64,000 nucleotides of DNA. It comes from Pontibacter kalidii (GTDB lineage: Bacteria; Bacteroidota; Bacteroidia; Cytophagales; Hymenobacteraceae). Shown here piece by piece: positions 26,578 through 35,668 of the stretch (the stretch's first letter is position 1; each line of letters starts with the position of its first letter). The DNA lies in NCBI RefSeq assembly GCF_026278245.1, contig NZ_CP111079.1, positions 3,672,501 through 3,736,500 on the forward strand, in the 5' to 3' direction. Position numbers and translations under genes: made by a program. The notes under the pieces are model-generated. The model had not been told where the DNA came from and searched no databases. It saw only the letters and a program-made list of their open reading frames with translations.

Positions 26578-27237
26578 ATGAAAAAGACGCTCCTCCTCCC
26601 GCTGTTTATACTTTTACCTGTGCTGCTGGCGCAGGCGCAGTACGCCAGGTTCGGGGCCAAGGCAGGCGGCAACCTCTCCAGCGTGCAGGGCTCCGACGGC
26701 TCCTCCAACACCACCAACAACTTGGCGGGCTTAAACGGGGGCTTCATCCTGAGCTATGAGTTCGTGTCGCGGCTGGCGGTGCAGGGGGAACTGCTGTATG
26801 AGCAGCGCGGCTTTGTGTACGATGCCTTCCCGATTAGCGCCGATGAGGTGCTGGAAGGCGACCACCGGCTGCACTACCTCATGCTGCCCGTCATGCTGAA
26901 GCTGCAGAAAGGCGGCCTTTTTGTGGAGGGCGGCCCTTACCTGGGCTACCTGCTTGCCAAGGCCTCCGACATAAAGCGCCTCGACCGCAGCACCCTCGAC
27001 GACACCAATCCCACCACGCTCGGCGACTACCCCTTGCACATAAGCGACTTTGAGCGCTGGGATTATGGCTACACGATAGGCATCGGCATCGAAATGGACA
27101 ATGGCTTTTTCGTGAGTGTGCACAACACCGGCGGCCTTACCTCCTTCTCTAAAAGGCTCGACCAGAAAAACTTCGGCTACATGCTCAGCATAGGCTACCT
27201 GCTGCGCCCGCCTTCACCTGACGAAATGATGCGTTAG
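26578..27237 (+). CDS. PorT-like outer-membrane beta-barrel protein (copy 3 of 3)
   Basis: 219 residues. The signal peptide (MKKTLLLPLFILLPVLLAQA) precedes YARFGAKAGGNLSSVQGSDG, the same first-strand pattern as the two genes before it. Later blocks RLAVQGELLYEQRGFVYDA and LQKGGLFVEGGPYLGYLLA also match. It is more diverged than copies 1 and 2. The Ile-Leu in PLFILLP is coded by ATACTT inside a TTTATACTT word. A symmetric hairpin separates it from the converging M20 gene. Confidence 0.82.
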   Translation: MKKTLLLPLFILLPVLLAQAQYARFGAKAGGNLSSVQGSDGSSNTTNNLAGLNGGFILSYEFVSRLAVQGELLYEQRGFVYDAFPISADEVLEGDHRLHYLMLPVMLKLQKGGLFVEGGPYLGYLLAKASDIKRLDRSTLDDTNPTTLGDYPLHISDFERWDYGYTIGIGIEMDNGFFVSVHNTGGLTSFSKRLDQKNFGYMLSIGYLLRPPSPDEMMR

Positions 27238-27243
27238 AAAAGC

Positions 27244-27275
27244 AAATGCCCGGCTATTTCGGTAGCCGGGCATTT
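27244..27275. terminator. Bidirectional terminator between two convergent genes
   Basis: AAATGCCCGGCTA (27244-27256) and TAGCCGGGCATTT (27263-27275) are a perfect 13-bp stem with a 6-base loop. It lies between the barrel gene (plus) and the M20 peptidase (minus), 6 and 25 bases from their stop codons. Confidence 0.85.
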
Positions 27276-27300
27276 CCATACTTTATACTTGGGGTGAGGC

Positions 27301-28665
27301 TTATTTCTTCAGCTCGGCAAAGTGCTTGTAAAACTGCGGAATCGTCTCAATGCCTTTCATGTAGTTAAACAGGCCGTAGCTCTCGTTCGGCGAGTGGATG
27401 GCGTCAGAGTCCAGACCGAAGCCCATCAGCACAGAGTCCAGGCCCAGCTCAGACTTAAACATGGCCACGATCGGGATAGAGCCGCCGCTGCGCACCGGGA
27501 TCGGCTTCACGCCGAAGGTTTCCTCGTAGGCCATGGCAGCCGCCTGGTAAGCAGGAGAATCGGTTGGGGTTACCACCGGCTCGCCCCCGTGATGGGGCTT
27601 CACCAGCACTTTCACGCTCTTGGGCGCTATACTTTCAAAGTGCTTCTTAAACTTCTCGGTGATCTCCTCGGAGGTCTGGTGCGGCACCAGGCGCATCGAG
27701 ATCTTCGCGTACGCCTTGGACGGGATCACCGTTTTGGCGCCCTCTCCGGTATAGCCACCCCAGATGCCGTTCACGTCCAGCGTCGGGCGGATGGAGTTGC
27801 GCTCCATGGTCACATAACCTGCCTCACCGTGCACATCACCCAGATCCAGCGCCTTTTTATACTTCTCCAGGTCAAACGGGGCGCGGGCCATTTCGGCGCG
27901 CTCCTCCTGGCTCAGCTCGTCCACGTTATCGTAGAAGCCTGGTATGGTGATGTGGTTGTTCTCGTCATGCAGGGAGGCGATCATCTGGCAAAGTATGTTG
28001 ATCGGGTTGGCCACCGCGCCGCCGTACAAACCGGAGTGCAGGTCGCGGTTCGGGCCGGTAACCTCTACCTCCAGGTAGCTCAGGCCACGCAAGCCAGTGG
28101 TAATGGAGGGGGTGTCATTGCCCAGCATGCCGGTATCAGAGATCAGGATCACGTCGCCTGTCAGGCGGTCTTTGTGCTCACGGACAAAGGCTCCCAGGTT
28201 CACAGAGCCCACTTCTTCCTCCCCCTCTATCATAAACTTGACGTTGCAGGCCAGCGTGCCCGTCTTCACCATCGTTTCAAACGCTTTCACGTGCATGTAC
28301 ATCTGGCCTTTGTCGTCGCAGGCGCCGCGGGCGTAAATCTTGCCGTCTTTGATCTCCGGCTCAAACGGAGGCGAAGTCCACAGCTCATACGGGTCGGCGG
28401 GCTGCACGTCGTAGTGGCCGTACACCAGCACCGTCGGCAAGCTGGGATCCACCATCTTCTCGCCGTACACCACCGGGTTGCCGGCGGTTTCCACCAGCTC
28501 CACGTTATCGGCACCGGCCTCCAGCAGCCGCTCTTTCAGGAACTCGGCGTTACGCATCACGTCGGCTTTAAACTTTGGGTCGGCGCTAACGGAAGGGATG
28601 CGCAGCATGTCGAGCAGCTCGTTTACAAATCGGTCTTTGTTGTCGTTGATATATTGATTGATCAT
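27301..28665 (-). CDS. M20 family dipeptidase
   Basis: 454 residues. Metal-binding motifs: VLVYGHYDVQPADPYELW (His and Asp ligands), ARGACDDKGQ (bridging Asp) and MIEGEEEVGS (catalytic Glu plus ligand). The dimerisation or lid domain sits in the middle (about 195-330), and IHSPNE near the C-terminus gives a last His ligand. These zinc enzymes split dipeptides or carnosine-like substrates. There is no signal peptide, so it should be cytosolic. It shares a strand with plsY but is separated from it by a terminator. Confidence 0.92.
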   Translation of the reverse strand: MINQYINDNKDRFVNELLDMLRIPSVSADPKFKADVMRNAEFLKERLLEAGADNVELVETAGNPVVYGEKMVDPSLPTVLVYGHYDVQPADPYELWTSPPFEPEIKDGKIYARGACDDKGQMYMHVKAFETMVKTGTLACNVKFMIEGEEEVGSVNLGAFVREHKDRLTGDVILISDTGMLGNDTPSITTGLRGLSYLEVEVTGPNRDLHSGLYGGAVANPINILCQMIASLHDENNHITIPGFYDNVDELSQEERAEMARAPFDLEKYKKALDLGDVHGEAGYVTMERNSIRPTLDVNGIWGGYTGEGAKTVIPSKAYAKISMRLVPHQTSEEITEKFKKHFESIAPKSVKVLVKPHHGGEPVVTPTDSPAYQAAAMAYEETFGVKPIPVRSGGSIPIVAMFKSELGLDSVLMGFGLDSDAIHSPNESYGLFNYMKGIETIPQFYKHFAELKK

Positions 28666-28701
28666 AGCGTATGGGTTTGCTCTGTTTTGACTTAAAGTTA
28701 C

Positions 28702-28734
28702 AAAAAAAAGCCACCCTTGCTTAGCAGGATGGCC
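28702..28734 (-). terminator. Terminator of plsY
   Basis: On the minus strand GCCATCCTGC pairs imperfectly with GCAAGGGTGGC (28710-28733), followed by a run of eight T (28702-28709). It lies 23 bases after the stop codon. Confidence 0.75.
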
Positions 28735-28756
28735 TTCTCATACTTTTTACACTTGG

Positions 28757-29404
28757 TTACCGTCTGCGGCCCAGCTTAATGTTAGCCTTGCTTTCCTCAC
28801 CAGCAATCAGGCGGTTGATGTTCTTACGGTGCGTAAGCACCACCACCGCGAAAAGTATAAATCCGAAGATGATGAGGATCGGGTTATCCGGGTGGAAGCG
28901 CGGCACCAACAGCAGCAGCATCGGGAAAGCCAGCGCCGCGATCATGGAGCCTAAAGAAACATACTTCGAGGTAAACAGCACGATCACGAAGATGGCGATA
29001 CACATCAGGGCCACTACCGGCTCGATGGCCAGCATCATGCCCAGCAGCGTGGCCACGCCTTTGCCGCCCTTAAACTTCTCGTACACCGGAAAAATATGTC
29101 CCAGCACGCCAATGGCGCCATAGATCAACTGGTACAGGATCAGGTTCTCGGGCTCTACGGCACCGAAGATCACGAGGAAGCCGGCCAGCGAGGTGGCCGT
29201 CCAGCCTTTAAAAATATCAAGTAACATTACCACGGCGCCCGGTTTCTTGCCCAGCACCCGGAAGGTATTGGTGGCACCGGAGTTACCGCTACCATGCTGC
29301 CGCACATCAACGCCATAGTATGCCTTGCCTATCCAGACGGCCGAGCAAATGGAGCCGATCAGATAAGCCACAATGGCAAATACAGCTATCAGTAAAATAT
29401 TCAT
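28757..29404 (-). CDS. plsY: Acyl-phosphate:glycerol-3-phosphate acyltransferase
   Basis: 215 residues from MNILLIAVFAIVAYLIGSIC (ATG at 29404). It is a polytopic inner-membrane protein with the three PlsY motifs: GSGNSGATNTFRVLGKKPG, FKGGKGVATLLG, and a third near the C-terminal end. It makes lysophosphatidic acid from acyl phosphate and glycerol-3-phosphate, the first acylation in phospholipid synthesis. The long in-frame extension to 29503 is not needed. The gene stands alone; PlsX is not in this window. Confidence 0.93.
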   Translation of the reverse strand: MNILLIAVFAIVAYLIGSICSAVWIGKAYYGVDVRQHGSGNSGATNTFRVLGKKPGAVVMLLDIFKGWTATSLAGFLVIFGAVEPENLILYQLIYGAIGVLGHIFPVYEKFKGGKGVATLLGMMLAIEPVVALMCIAIFVIVLFTSKYVSLGSMIAALAFPMLLLLVPRFHPDNPILIIFGFILFAVVVLTHRKNINRLIAGEESKANIKLGRRR

Positions 29405-29574
29405 AAGTATAAGCTTTAAACCAGGGGGACTGCTTTTTGCCAGCGTGCTAACCTGCAGGAACAGGTGCTTTTCAGTAGCAAAAACAAGCCCAAATATAGG
29501 CAATTCTTGATTTCCCAGCTAATATTTAAGTGCCTCTCTACCCCTATACGCGGTGTTTATGGTTCCTGGTTATA

Positions 29575-32500
29575 TTAGAATGTTCCTTCCCCCTCTTCTT
29601 CACCCTTCTTCTTTTTCTTCTTGCGGCTCTTCTTATCGTCGTCTTCCGAGATAAAATCGAAGTTGCCGGTAGACTCCTTCACCACATTCTCCGTTACGGT
29701 TTTGAAGCCTTCTTTACCACCTAGGTAAGTGTTCTGGAAGTAGTTGAGGAACTCGTTCTTCTCGATCGGGATGCCTTCGTAAATGCCGTAGCTGCTGGTG
29801 GCACCGCGGCTGCCTTTCGACTTGGAACGCACCGCCTTGTTAAACTTATCGTCGGACGACACCAGCGTGAGGCCATTCTCGAAGAAGCTGAAATAGTACC
29901 AGGTATACGGGTCGGCCTGCAGGTACAGGTTCACCACCGGGTCGCCGTACATGTCCTGCTTCATCTCCAGGTAGCCGTCCATCTTCGCGTTGATATCCTC
30001 TTTCAGGCTGCTGACCACGCCAATTCCGCCTACGCTGTACCAGGCCTTCTGCTCGTTAGACCAATGCAGGTTCACGTCGGTGAGCACCAGGCTACGCTCC
30101 AGTTTCTTCGACAGCTTCGCCAGCGGCACATACCCCGCCATCGATTGGTCCCTATACTTGCGTGCATCTCTGTCGCCAACAAACTCGCCTATCTGGTAGA
30201 GCAGTTCATCGTCTACGTTGCCGATGGCTGCCGCCCCGGCGGCGTTTCCGCGCAGGTTGCCGGCCATGGACCCTAGCGCCTGGTTCGGCACATCTAAATC
30301 AAACACAAGAAGAGTGTGCAGCTTATAGCGGCTGCTATCCAGTTTAGCGTCGCCGCTGCCCGATGCCTCTATGCCAAAGTTTTTCTTCGGCTTTACCAGG
30401 TTAAGCCTGCCCTCAAAGTGAATGGAGTTGGATGCTTCGTTGTAGCGCAGCACGTTGCCCTCATAGGCATCGCCATAAGCCCGTTTCTCATGGCCCATCT
30501 TAAACTCTCCGCTCTCCTTGTCATAAGAAAGTAACCCGTTTACGGTGAACAGGTCCAGGTCGTCCTCGGCCTGCTTTCTGGACACGAAGGTGTTGTACAG
30601 TATGCCTGAGCCTTTCGCCACGTGCAGGCCCGTGTGCAGCGGGGAGCCATCCGCCGCCTTCGGCTTCAGGATCGGGATGCGCACATTGTTCGGGTTGAGG
30701 GTGTCTTTCTTGTAAGGAAACCAGTCGGAGTCGTCCGGATTGCCGGTAAAGTTCAGCTTCACCTCTCCGTCAAAATCCATAAACTCATTTGGGGCCTGCA
30801 TTATTGCCTTGCCGCGGTACATGATCTTCGGGAAGATGTAGAACGGCTTGGCCTCATCCTCCAGGTGTGCCGTGGCATAGGTATAAATTGGTTTCTTTTT
30901 CTCCTGCGGATTGCCGTATACAAAGTCCCCGAATCGCAACTGGAACGAATCGCCGGCGGCATTATAGTAATCGTGCACCGCGTCGCCCCGCATCTCTTTT
31001 CGCGACAGAACCTCGATGTTGCCTGCGTATAGTTTGTGGTACTGCTGTACGGAGTCGGCCAGCACCCTGGCATTGCGCAGCAAGCGGATGCTTGCCCCCG
31101 CTTGCACGGCCACTTTGCCGCTATCCGGCACCACGTAGGAGTCGGCCACGGCAATGTGCGGCACCCCCGTCGCATGCAGTGTGTTGTCCTGCAGGCTGTA
31201 TTCGCCGCCGTCGGCCATGAATCGCAGGCCCTCCTGCTCGGGTACCTGCGAGTAAAACCAGTTCTTACCACCGTTCTCATCAGCCTTCAGGCTTACTTTC
31301 TTCGTGTTCATGTCCCAGCGGGCGCTGCTCATGGAAGTTTTATACTGTGTTTTCGGGAACTCCATACTTGCGGCGCCTTTCTGCTCGCTCTCAAAGTCCA
31401 CGAAGCCAGTGGTCATGTCGTACGTGAAGGCCACGTCATGCGCTCTAACGGCCGGGCTACCCTCCGTATCTGATTTAACGAGCATCTGGGCGTTGTTGCC
31501 GCTGAAGCTGCGCTGGTCGAACAGCATTTTAGCCGAGGTCACGCTGGCATTCTCGTTGTCCAGCACGCCACTTCCGTACAAGCCTCCCGGCGAGAGCTTG
31601 GCCACTCCCTTGAAAGTATAATTCTCTTTGTACACCGTCATCGGGTTTTCGGTGGTCTGCAGGTACATGGTATCGGCCTGTGGTTGCCAGTTCATCTTAA
31701 AGCTCTTCAGCGTCGCCACCGGGTAAGCTGTGCCATTCACGGTGCTTTCGCTGATCGTTACTTCTGTGCCGCCCTCGGCTACCGCGCCATTTTTATAGAA
31801 CGTATACTCCGGTGCCTGCAGCGTGGCCGACAGATAAGTTAGTTTGCCCCTGCTCTGGATGCCCGCCGAGCTCATCATGATGGTGTCGTACACCATGCCT
31901 TTGCCGCCGTAGGTCTCCAGGCCCTTGGCTGGCGGCTGGTAGTAAAAGCCCATTGTCTCGTCCGGCATCATCTGCAGCTTTGCCTTAATCGGCGGGAAAA
32001 TGCCTCCGGAGTGGAAAGTACCGTCGAACACCACCGCCTGGTTGCCCGAGCTCAGGCTATCGAGCTTAAACGGGGGCATGTCGAAGTACACCGTGCTATC
32101 ATAGGCGCCGGCTGCCACCTCAGGGCGCGAGAAGGCCATCTGGGCACCGGCCACCGCGTCAAACTTCGGGTATTCCGCCAAAAACTTCTCGCCGGACTTA
32201 TTACTCGGCTTGTTGATATACAGCTTACCGGACGAGCTACTGGTCATTACCTGCTCAGTCGCCTTTCTGCTTCGTGTGTTGCGGCTCTTGGTTACCAGGG
32301 CAATGGTATCCAGCTTGGTCAGGTCAATCGAGAACTCATCATAGTTAAACCTGAACTCGGTACCCCGCAGGGCCAGGCGGCTGGCGTATACCTGCCCGTC
32401 GAACTCGATGTCGCGGTTCTTCAGGATGTGAATTTCTTCGCGGCGCGGCAGGATGTACACGCTGGCGGTGTCGTTGTTAAAGGTAATTTTGTTCACCCCG

Positions 32501-34341
32501 CGCACCGTTAGCTTGTTATCTTCAAGATTTAGGGTGGCATTGCGGCCCGATGGAACCACTGATTTTATCACGATGTGGTCGTAGTCATTCTTATCGCGGG
32601 AGGCACCTACATAGTGCCAGGCCTTGTCCTTCAGCTCTATATAACCGGAGGCGGGATCGTAGTCCAGGTACCCTTGGTAAGACATCGTCTGGGCAGCCTC
32701 GCGCACGGCCTTTTCATCGAGGCGGGTGGCACGTGCTACATCAGCCGCATAAAACGTACTGGATTTCGCCTTGGCCCCATACCCCACCAACACCTGCAGC
32801 GGATGAAAAGGCGCGATGCCCACCAGCTGCTGGTAGCGCACGTTGGAGTAGTATTCCGTAGACTCCAGCTGCACCGGGATCAGGGTCTTGGTGTTCAGGA
32901 TGGAAAACTCGATCTCTGGCTTGTTCAGGTTCCAGTGTACCCGTTCTGCGGTTATCTCCAGCTCATGGTAGGAGTCGTAGAACGGTGTGTGGGCGTAAGG
33001 GCCTTTGTCTTTTGTCAGCGTCAGCTCCTGGCTTACGCGGGAGTAGCGCAACTGCATAGCAGGGTGCGTAAGCGAGTCCTGTGCCTGGTACACGGATACC
33101 GAAGCGCGGTTTGCCAGCACCAGCGAGTCCTCGAACGTATAGTTGCGGGCCATGGTGCGGAACTTGCGCTGCCCCTGGTGCGACACCACCAGCTGCGATA
33201 GGCTGCCATCCAGCGGGCGGCTGCCGATGATGTTGCCCGAAAGCGAGAAGCCGCCGGTATAAGCAATACCGTTGCCCAGGCTGTTCAGGCGGGCATCGCT
33301 GGTGAAGGAGGTGAACTTAGGGTATGGGTAGTTGCCGTTTTTGCGCTTGCTGCTGATCCACTCCAGCGCACCATCCACCGGGGCGGCTAGCACGGCACTG
33401 TAAGTCACCTTTACATCGGGCGCCTTAAAACCGGCAAAGCTGGTATTGAAGCTATACTTGCTGAGCTCGGCTTTGGCTGGCTCCCCCTTCACCTCCCAAT
33501 CAAATGTGCCGCCTTCGCCCACGAACATGTTCTGGGCCAGCATCAGTTGGCCGGCCGTGTTCTGTATGGCGGCGGAGTCCCAGGGGGTAACGAACACGAG
33601 CGCCACTTTCTCCAGTTTCAGCACCGGCCCCGACACTTTAGGCATGGCAGGAATGAACTGGCGCTTCAGGCTCTCTTTCCGCTTCTGGGCATTCTTCTGT
33701 TTATCCTCCTTTTTAGGTTGCGGAACAACGGTTCCCCATCCGTCATCGGCCCAGGTATCTTCCCCGCTTGCGCTTACCTCATCATCCCACGACACACTGC
33801 CCCAGGCATCCGCGCCTTCCTCCTGCTCCTCGGCGGCCTTACTGGCTCCCTCATACACGAAATTGAAGCTACCCCCGGAAGTGCGCAGGCTATAGTAAGC
33901 ATTCTGGAACAGCTTTCCCTGGTCCATGAACAGACTGGTGGTGCGCAGGAACTGCTCCAGGCGCTTGATGTCCTCCTGCTTTACTGCCTTGGCCGTAACC
34001 TCCAGCATGTTGTCCAGCTGGGCGGGGCGCAGGTTCTGCTTCTTCACGCCTGCCGTCACCATGGTAAAGAAATCCGAGAAATGCGGATTGCTGCGCATGC
34101 GCTTGCGGTACATCTGCTGGGCTATGTCGATCACCTCTTTTTGTTGCTTCGAGGAGAGTTTCCCGCTGCTCCATACTTCCTCCAGGTCGGCAGAAAGGGC
34201 CTCGGCGTTTTCCACTCTACCCGCTGTGAGCAGGGCTTTTACATCTCCCACAAATTTATCAGGCTCTGTAGAAAGCTTGGCCTGTTGCGCCTGCGCTGTC
34301 AGGAATGCAAAAAATAAGATGAAAGGTAAAAGTCGTTTCAT
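29575..34341 (-). CDS. Very large exported protein of unknown function (1588 residues)
   Basis: A signal peptide (MKRLLPFILFFAFLTAQAQQ) is followed by a helical N-terminal part (to about 170), an acidic linker rich in Glu, Asp, Trp and Ser (about 172-205), a stretch rich in Lys (about 205-230), then over 1,200 residues of repeating beta-strand-rich sequence with many short Tyr/Asp/Lys strand-turn units. The C-terminus is a charged tail (DDDKKSRKKKKKKGEEEGEG). I recognise no catalytic motif and no T9SS sorting domain. The beta-rich bulk resembles a long periplasmic or surface scaffold. It is the last gene after prmA, with a 44-base gap. Confidence 0.8.
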   Translation of the reverse strand: MKRLLPFILFFAFLTAQAQQAKLSTEPDKFVGDVKALLTAGRVENAEALSADLEEVWSSGKLSSKQQKEVIDIAQQMYRKRMRSNPHFSDFFTMVTAGVKKQNLRPAQLDNMLEVTAKAVKQEDIKRLEQFLRTTSLFMDQGKLFQNAYYSLRTSGGSFNFVYEGASKAAEEQEEGADAWGSVSWDDEVSASGEDTWADDGWGTVVPQPKKEDKQKNAQKRKESLKRQFIPAMPKVSGPVLKLEKVALVFVTPWDSAAIQNTAGQLMLAQNMFVGEGGTFDWEVKGEPAKAELSKYSFNTSFAGFKAPDVKVTYSAVLAAPVDGALEWISSKRKNGNYPYPKFTSFTSDARLNSLGNGIAYTGGFSLSGNIIGSRPLDGSLSQLVVSHQGQRKFRTMARNYTFEDSLVLANRASVSVYQAQDSLTHPAMQLRYSRVSQELTLTKDKGPYAHTPFYDSYHELEITAERVHWNLNKPEIEFSILNTKTLIPVQLESTEYYSNVRYQQLVGIAPFHPLQVLVGYGAKAKSSTFYAADVARATRLDEKAVREAAQTMSYQGYLDYDPASGYIELKDKAWHYVGASRDKNDYDHIVIKSVVPSGRNATLNLEDNKLTVRGVNKITFNNDTASVYILPRREEIHILKNRDIEFDGQVYASRLALRGTEFRFNYDEFSIDLTKLDTIALVTKSRNTRSRKATEQVMTSSSSGKLYINKPSNKSGEKFLAEYPKFDAVAGAQMAFSRPEVAAGAYDSTVYFDMPPFKLDSLSSGNQAVVFDGTFHSGGIFPPIKAKLQMMPDETMGFYYQPPAKGLETYGGKGMVYDTIMMSSAGIQSRGKLTYLSATLQAPEYTFYKNGAVAEGGTEVTISESTVNGTAYPVATLKSFKMNWQPQADTMYLQTTENPMTVYKENYTFKGVAKLSPGGLYGSGVLDNENASVTSAKMLFDQRSFSGNNAQMLVKSDTEGSPAVRAHDVAFTYDMTTGFVDFESEQKGAASMEFPKTQYKTSMSSARWDMNTKKVSLKADENGGKNWFYSQVPEQEGLRFMADGGEYSLQDNTLHATGVPHIAVADSYVVPDSGKVAVQAGASIRLLRNARVLADSVQQYHKLYAGNIEVLSRKEMRGDAVHDYYNAAGDSFQLRFGDFVYGNPQEKKKPIYTYATAHLEDEAKPFYIFPKIMYRGKAIMQAPNEFMDFDGEVKLNFTGNPDDSDWFPYKKDTLNPNNVRIPILKPKAADGSPLHTGLHVAKGSGILYNTFVSRKQAEDDLDLFTVNGLLSYDKESGEFKMGHEKRAYGDAYEGNVLRYNEASNSIHFEGRLNLVKPKKNFGIEASGSGDAKLDSSRYKLHTLLVFDLDVPNQALGSMAGNLRGNAAGAAAIGNVDDELLYQIGEFVGDRDARKYRDQSMAGYVPLAKLSKKLERSLVLTDVNLHWSNEQKAWYSVGGIGVVSSLKEDINAKMDGYLEMKQDMYGDPVVNLYLQADPYTWYYFSFFENGLTLVSSDDKFNKAVRSKSKGSRGATSSYGIYEGIPIEKNEFLNYFQNTYLGGKEGFKTVTENVVKESTGNFDFISEDDDKKSRKKKKKKGEEEGEGTF

Positions 34342-34385
34342 ACAAGTAGGGGTTGGGTGATTGGATGGTGGTGTACGCGTATACT

Positions 34386-35216
34386 TTATGAGGCCCTGAA
34401 AACGGCAGAAACCCAGTTATTCTTCGTCCGGTGCGAAACATAGACCAGGCCCAGTTCCTCGCAGCGCTGCTGTATCAGGGGCAGGTCTTCGGTGTAGAAG
34501 CCGCTCAGCAGCAGCCAGCCTTCCGGCTTCAGCACGGCTTTATAGGCTGGCATATCTTCCAATAGAACGTTGCGGTTGATGTTGGCAAGTATGATATCGA
34601 AAAGTTTTTCTCCTTTAATCGCCTCAGCGTCACCGAGTCGCACGTCTATACTTGCGTAGCCATTCAGCTCGGCGTTCTCGCGGGCGTTCTCCACAGTCCA
34701 GTCCTCTATCTCCACGGCCACGATCTCCGTGGCGCCCAGTTCACCGGCCATAATGGCCAGGATGCCGGTACCGCAGCCCATGTCCAGCACGCGCTTGCCC
34801 TGGTGGTCCAGCGTCAACTGGTTCTCGATCATGAGCGTGGTGGTTTCGTGGTGCCCGGTGCCAAACGACATCTTGGGATTGATGACGATGTCATACCTGG
34901 CATCCGCAGGTTTCTCGTGAAAAGAGGCCCTGACCGATACCTGTCCTCCGATGAACAGCGGCTCGAAATTGCGTTCCCACTCCTCGTTCCAGTTCTGGCG
35001 CTCAATTTTCCGGGCCGTATAGGCTACCTGCACCAGATCGGCGTAGCGGTTCAGCGTCTCCTCCAGCTCCTGCTGGCTATACTTGTCCTCTTCGATGTAG
35101 GCGCTAAAACCGTCTTCCGTCTCCACAAAGGCATCAAAGCCTAACTCTCCAAGTTCGGCCGTGAGTATATCCGCAAAGTCTGCGTTTACTTTTAAGGTTA
35201 CTTCTATAAAATCCAT
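34386..35216 (-). CDS. prmA: Ribosomal protein L11 methyltransferase
   Basis: 276 residues from MDFIEVTLKVNADFADILTA. The SAM-binding domain shows VLDMGCGTGILAIMAGELGA and the family motif MSFGTGHHETTTLMIE just before it, plus DIILANINRNVLL as motif post-I. PrmA methylates three lysines or N-termini of L11 in the cytosol. It follows the DUF6150-like gene by 8 bases and precedes the giant gene by 44 bases, so the three probably share a message. The start at 35216 fits the conserved N-terminus better than the extension. Confidence 0.93.
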   Translation of the reverse strand: MDFIEVTLKVNADFADILTAELGELGFDAFVETEDGFSAYIEEDKYSQQELEETLNRYADLVQVAYTARKIERQNWNEEWERNFEPLFIGGQVSVRASFHEKPADARYDIVINPKMSFGTGHHETTTLMIENQLTLDHQGKRVLDMGCGTGILAIMAGELGATEIVAVEIEDWTVENARENAELNGYASIDVRLGDAEAIKGEKLFDIILANINRNVLLEDMPAYKAVLKPEGWLLLSGFYTEDLPLIQQRCEELGLVYVSHRTKNNWVSAVFRAS

Positions 35217-35224
35217 GGTAAAAA

Positions 35225-35578
35225 TTATTCTCGGCAAGTGGCAAATGAGCGTGCATCGGTAAAATGCACGGTAAAATCAGCTTGGTGGCGCTGCTCGGTC
35301 ACGTACAGCACGTGGTCGGCAAAGGCCTTGTTCGGCGTTACGTACCAGATGGCGGGCGCATCGGCAAAGAGCTTATTGCTTTCGCGGTATACCACCATGT
35401 TGGCAAAGGCCTCCTCTTCCCCCAGGTACACCACATGCGAGGCCGTGTTTTTATACAGGGGGTTGCGCTCCAGGTACACAGAACCATACACCTGGCAGTG
35501 GTTTCGCCCCATTTCTGCGGTAGAAGCAGGGCTGAGGTGCGGCAGCAATGCCACCCAGAGCGTGAACAGTATCTGCAT
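35225..35578 (-). CDS. Small exported protein, DUF6150-like
   Basis: 117 residues with a signal peptide (MQILFTLWVALLPHLSPAST). The mature part holds repeats of the pattern V-Y/V-x3-x-F/A-A-(D/N): CQVYGSVYLERN, ASHVVYLGEEEAFANMVVY, ADHVLYVTEQRHQADFTVHF. This looks like the DUF6150 family of short secreted proteins as I remember it; I am fairly but not fully sure. It is first in a likely transcript with prmA, 8 bases downstream. Confidence 0.68.
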   Translation of the reverse strand: MQILFTLWVALLPHLSPASTAEMGRNHCQVYGSVYLERNPLYKNTASHVVYLGEEEAFANMVVYRESNKLFADAPAIWYVTPNKAFADHVLYVTEQRHQADFTVHFTDARSFATCRE

Positions 35579-35610
35579 AATATTAATTTGTTAAAATATA
35601 GGCAAGATAC

Positions 35611-35650
35611 AAAAAAAGGTCGCTCCCCCAGTAGGATAGCGACCTTTTTA
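35611..35650 (-). terminator. Terminator of tpiA
   Basis: AAAGGTCGCT (35615-35624) and AGCGACCTTT (35638-35647) form a 10-bp stem over a 13-base loop; on the minus strand a T-run (35611-35617) follows. It lies 19 bases after the tpiA stop, so tpiA is a unit of its own. Confidence 0.85.
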
Positions 35651-35668
35651 ACAATTTCTTTTTGTATT

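Noticed and set aside
27322..28695. 457-codon open frame on the plus strand opposite the M20 peptidase
   Set aside because: It is the antisense shadow of a gene with clear catalytic motifs; its translation is a low-complexity His/Val/Leu/Gln series with no family features, as GC-rich third positions produce.
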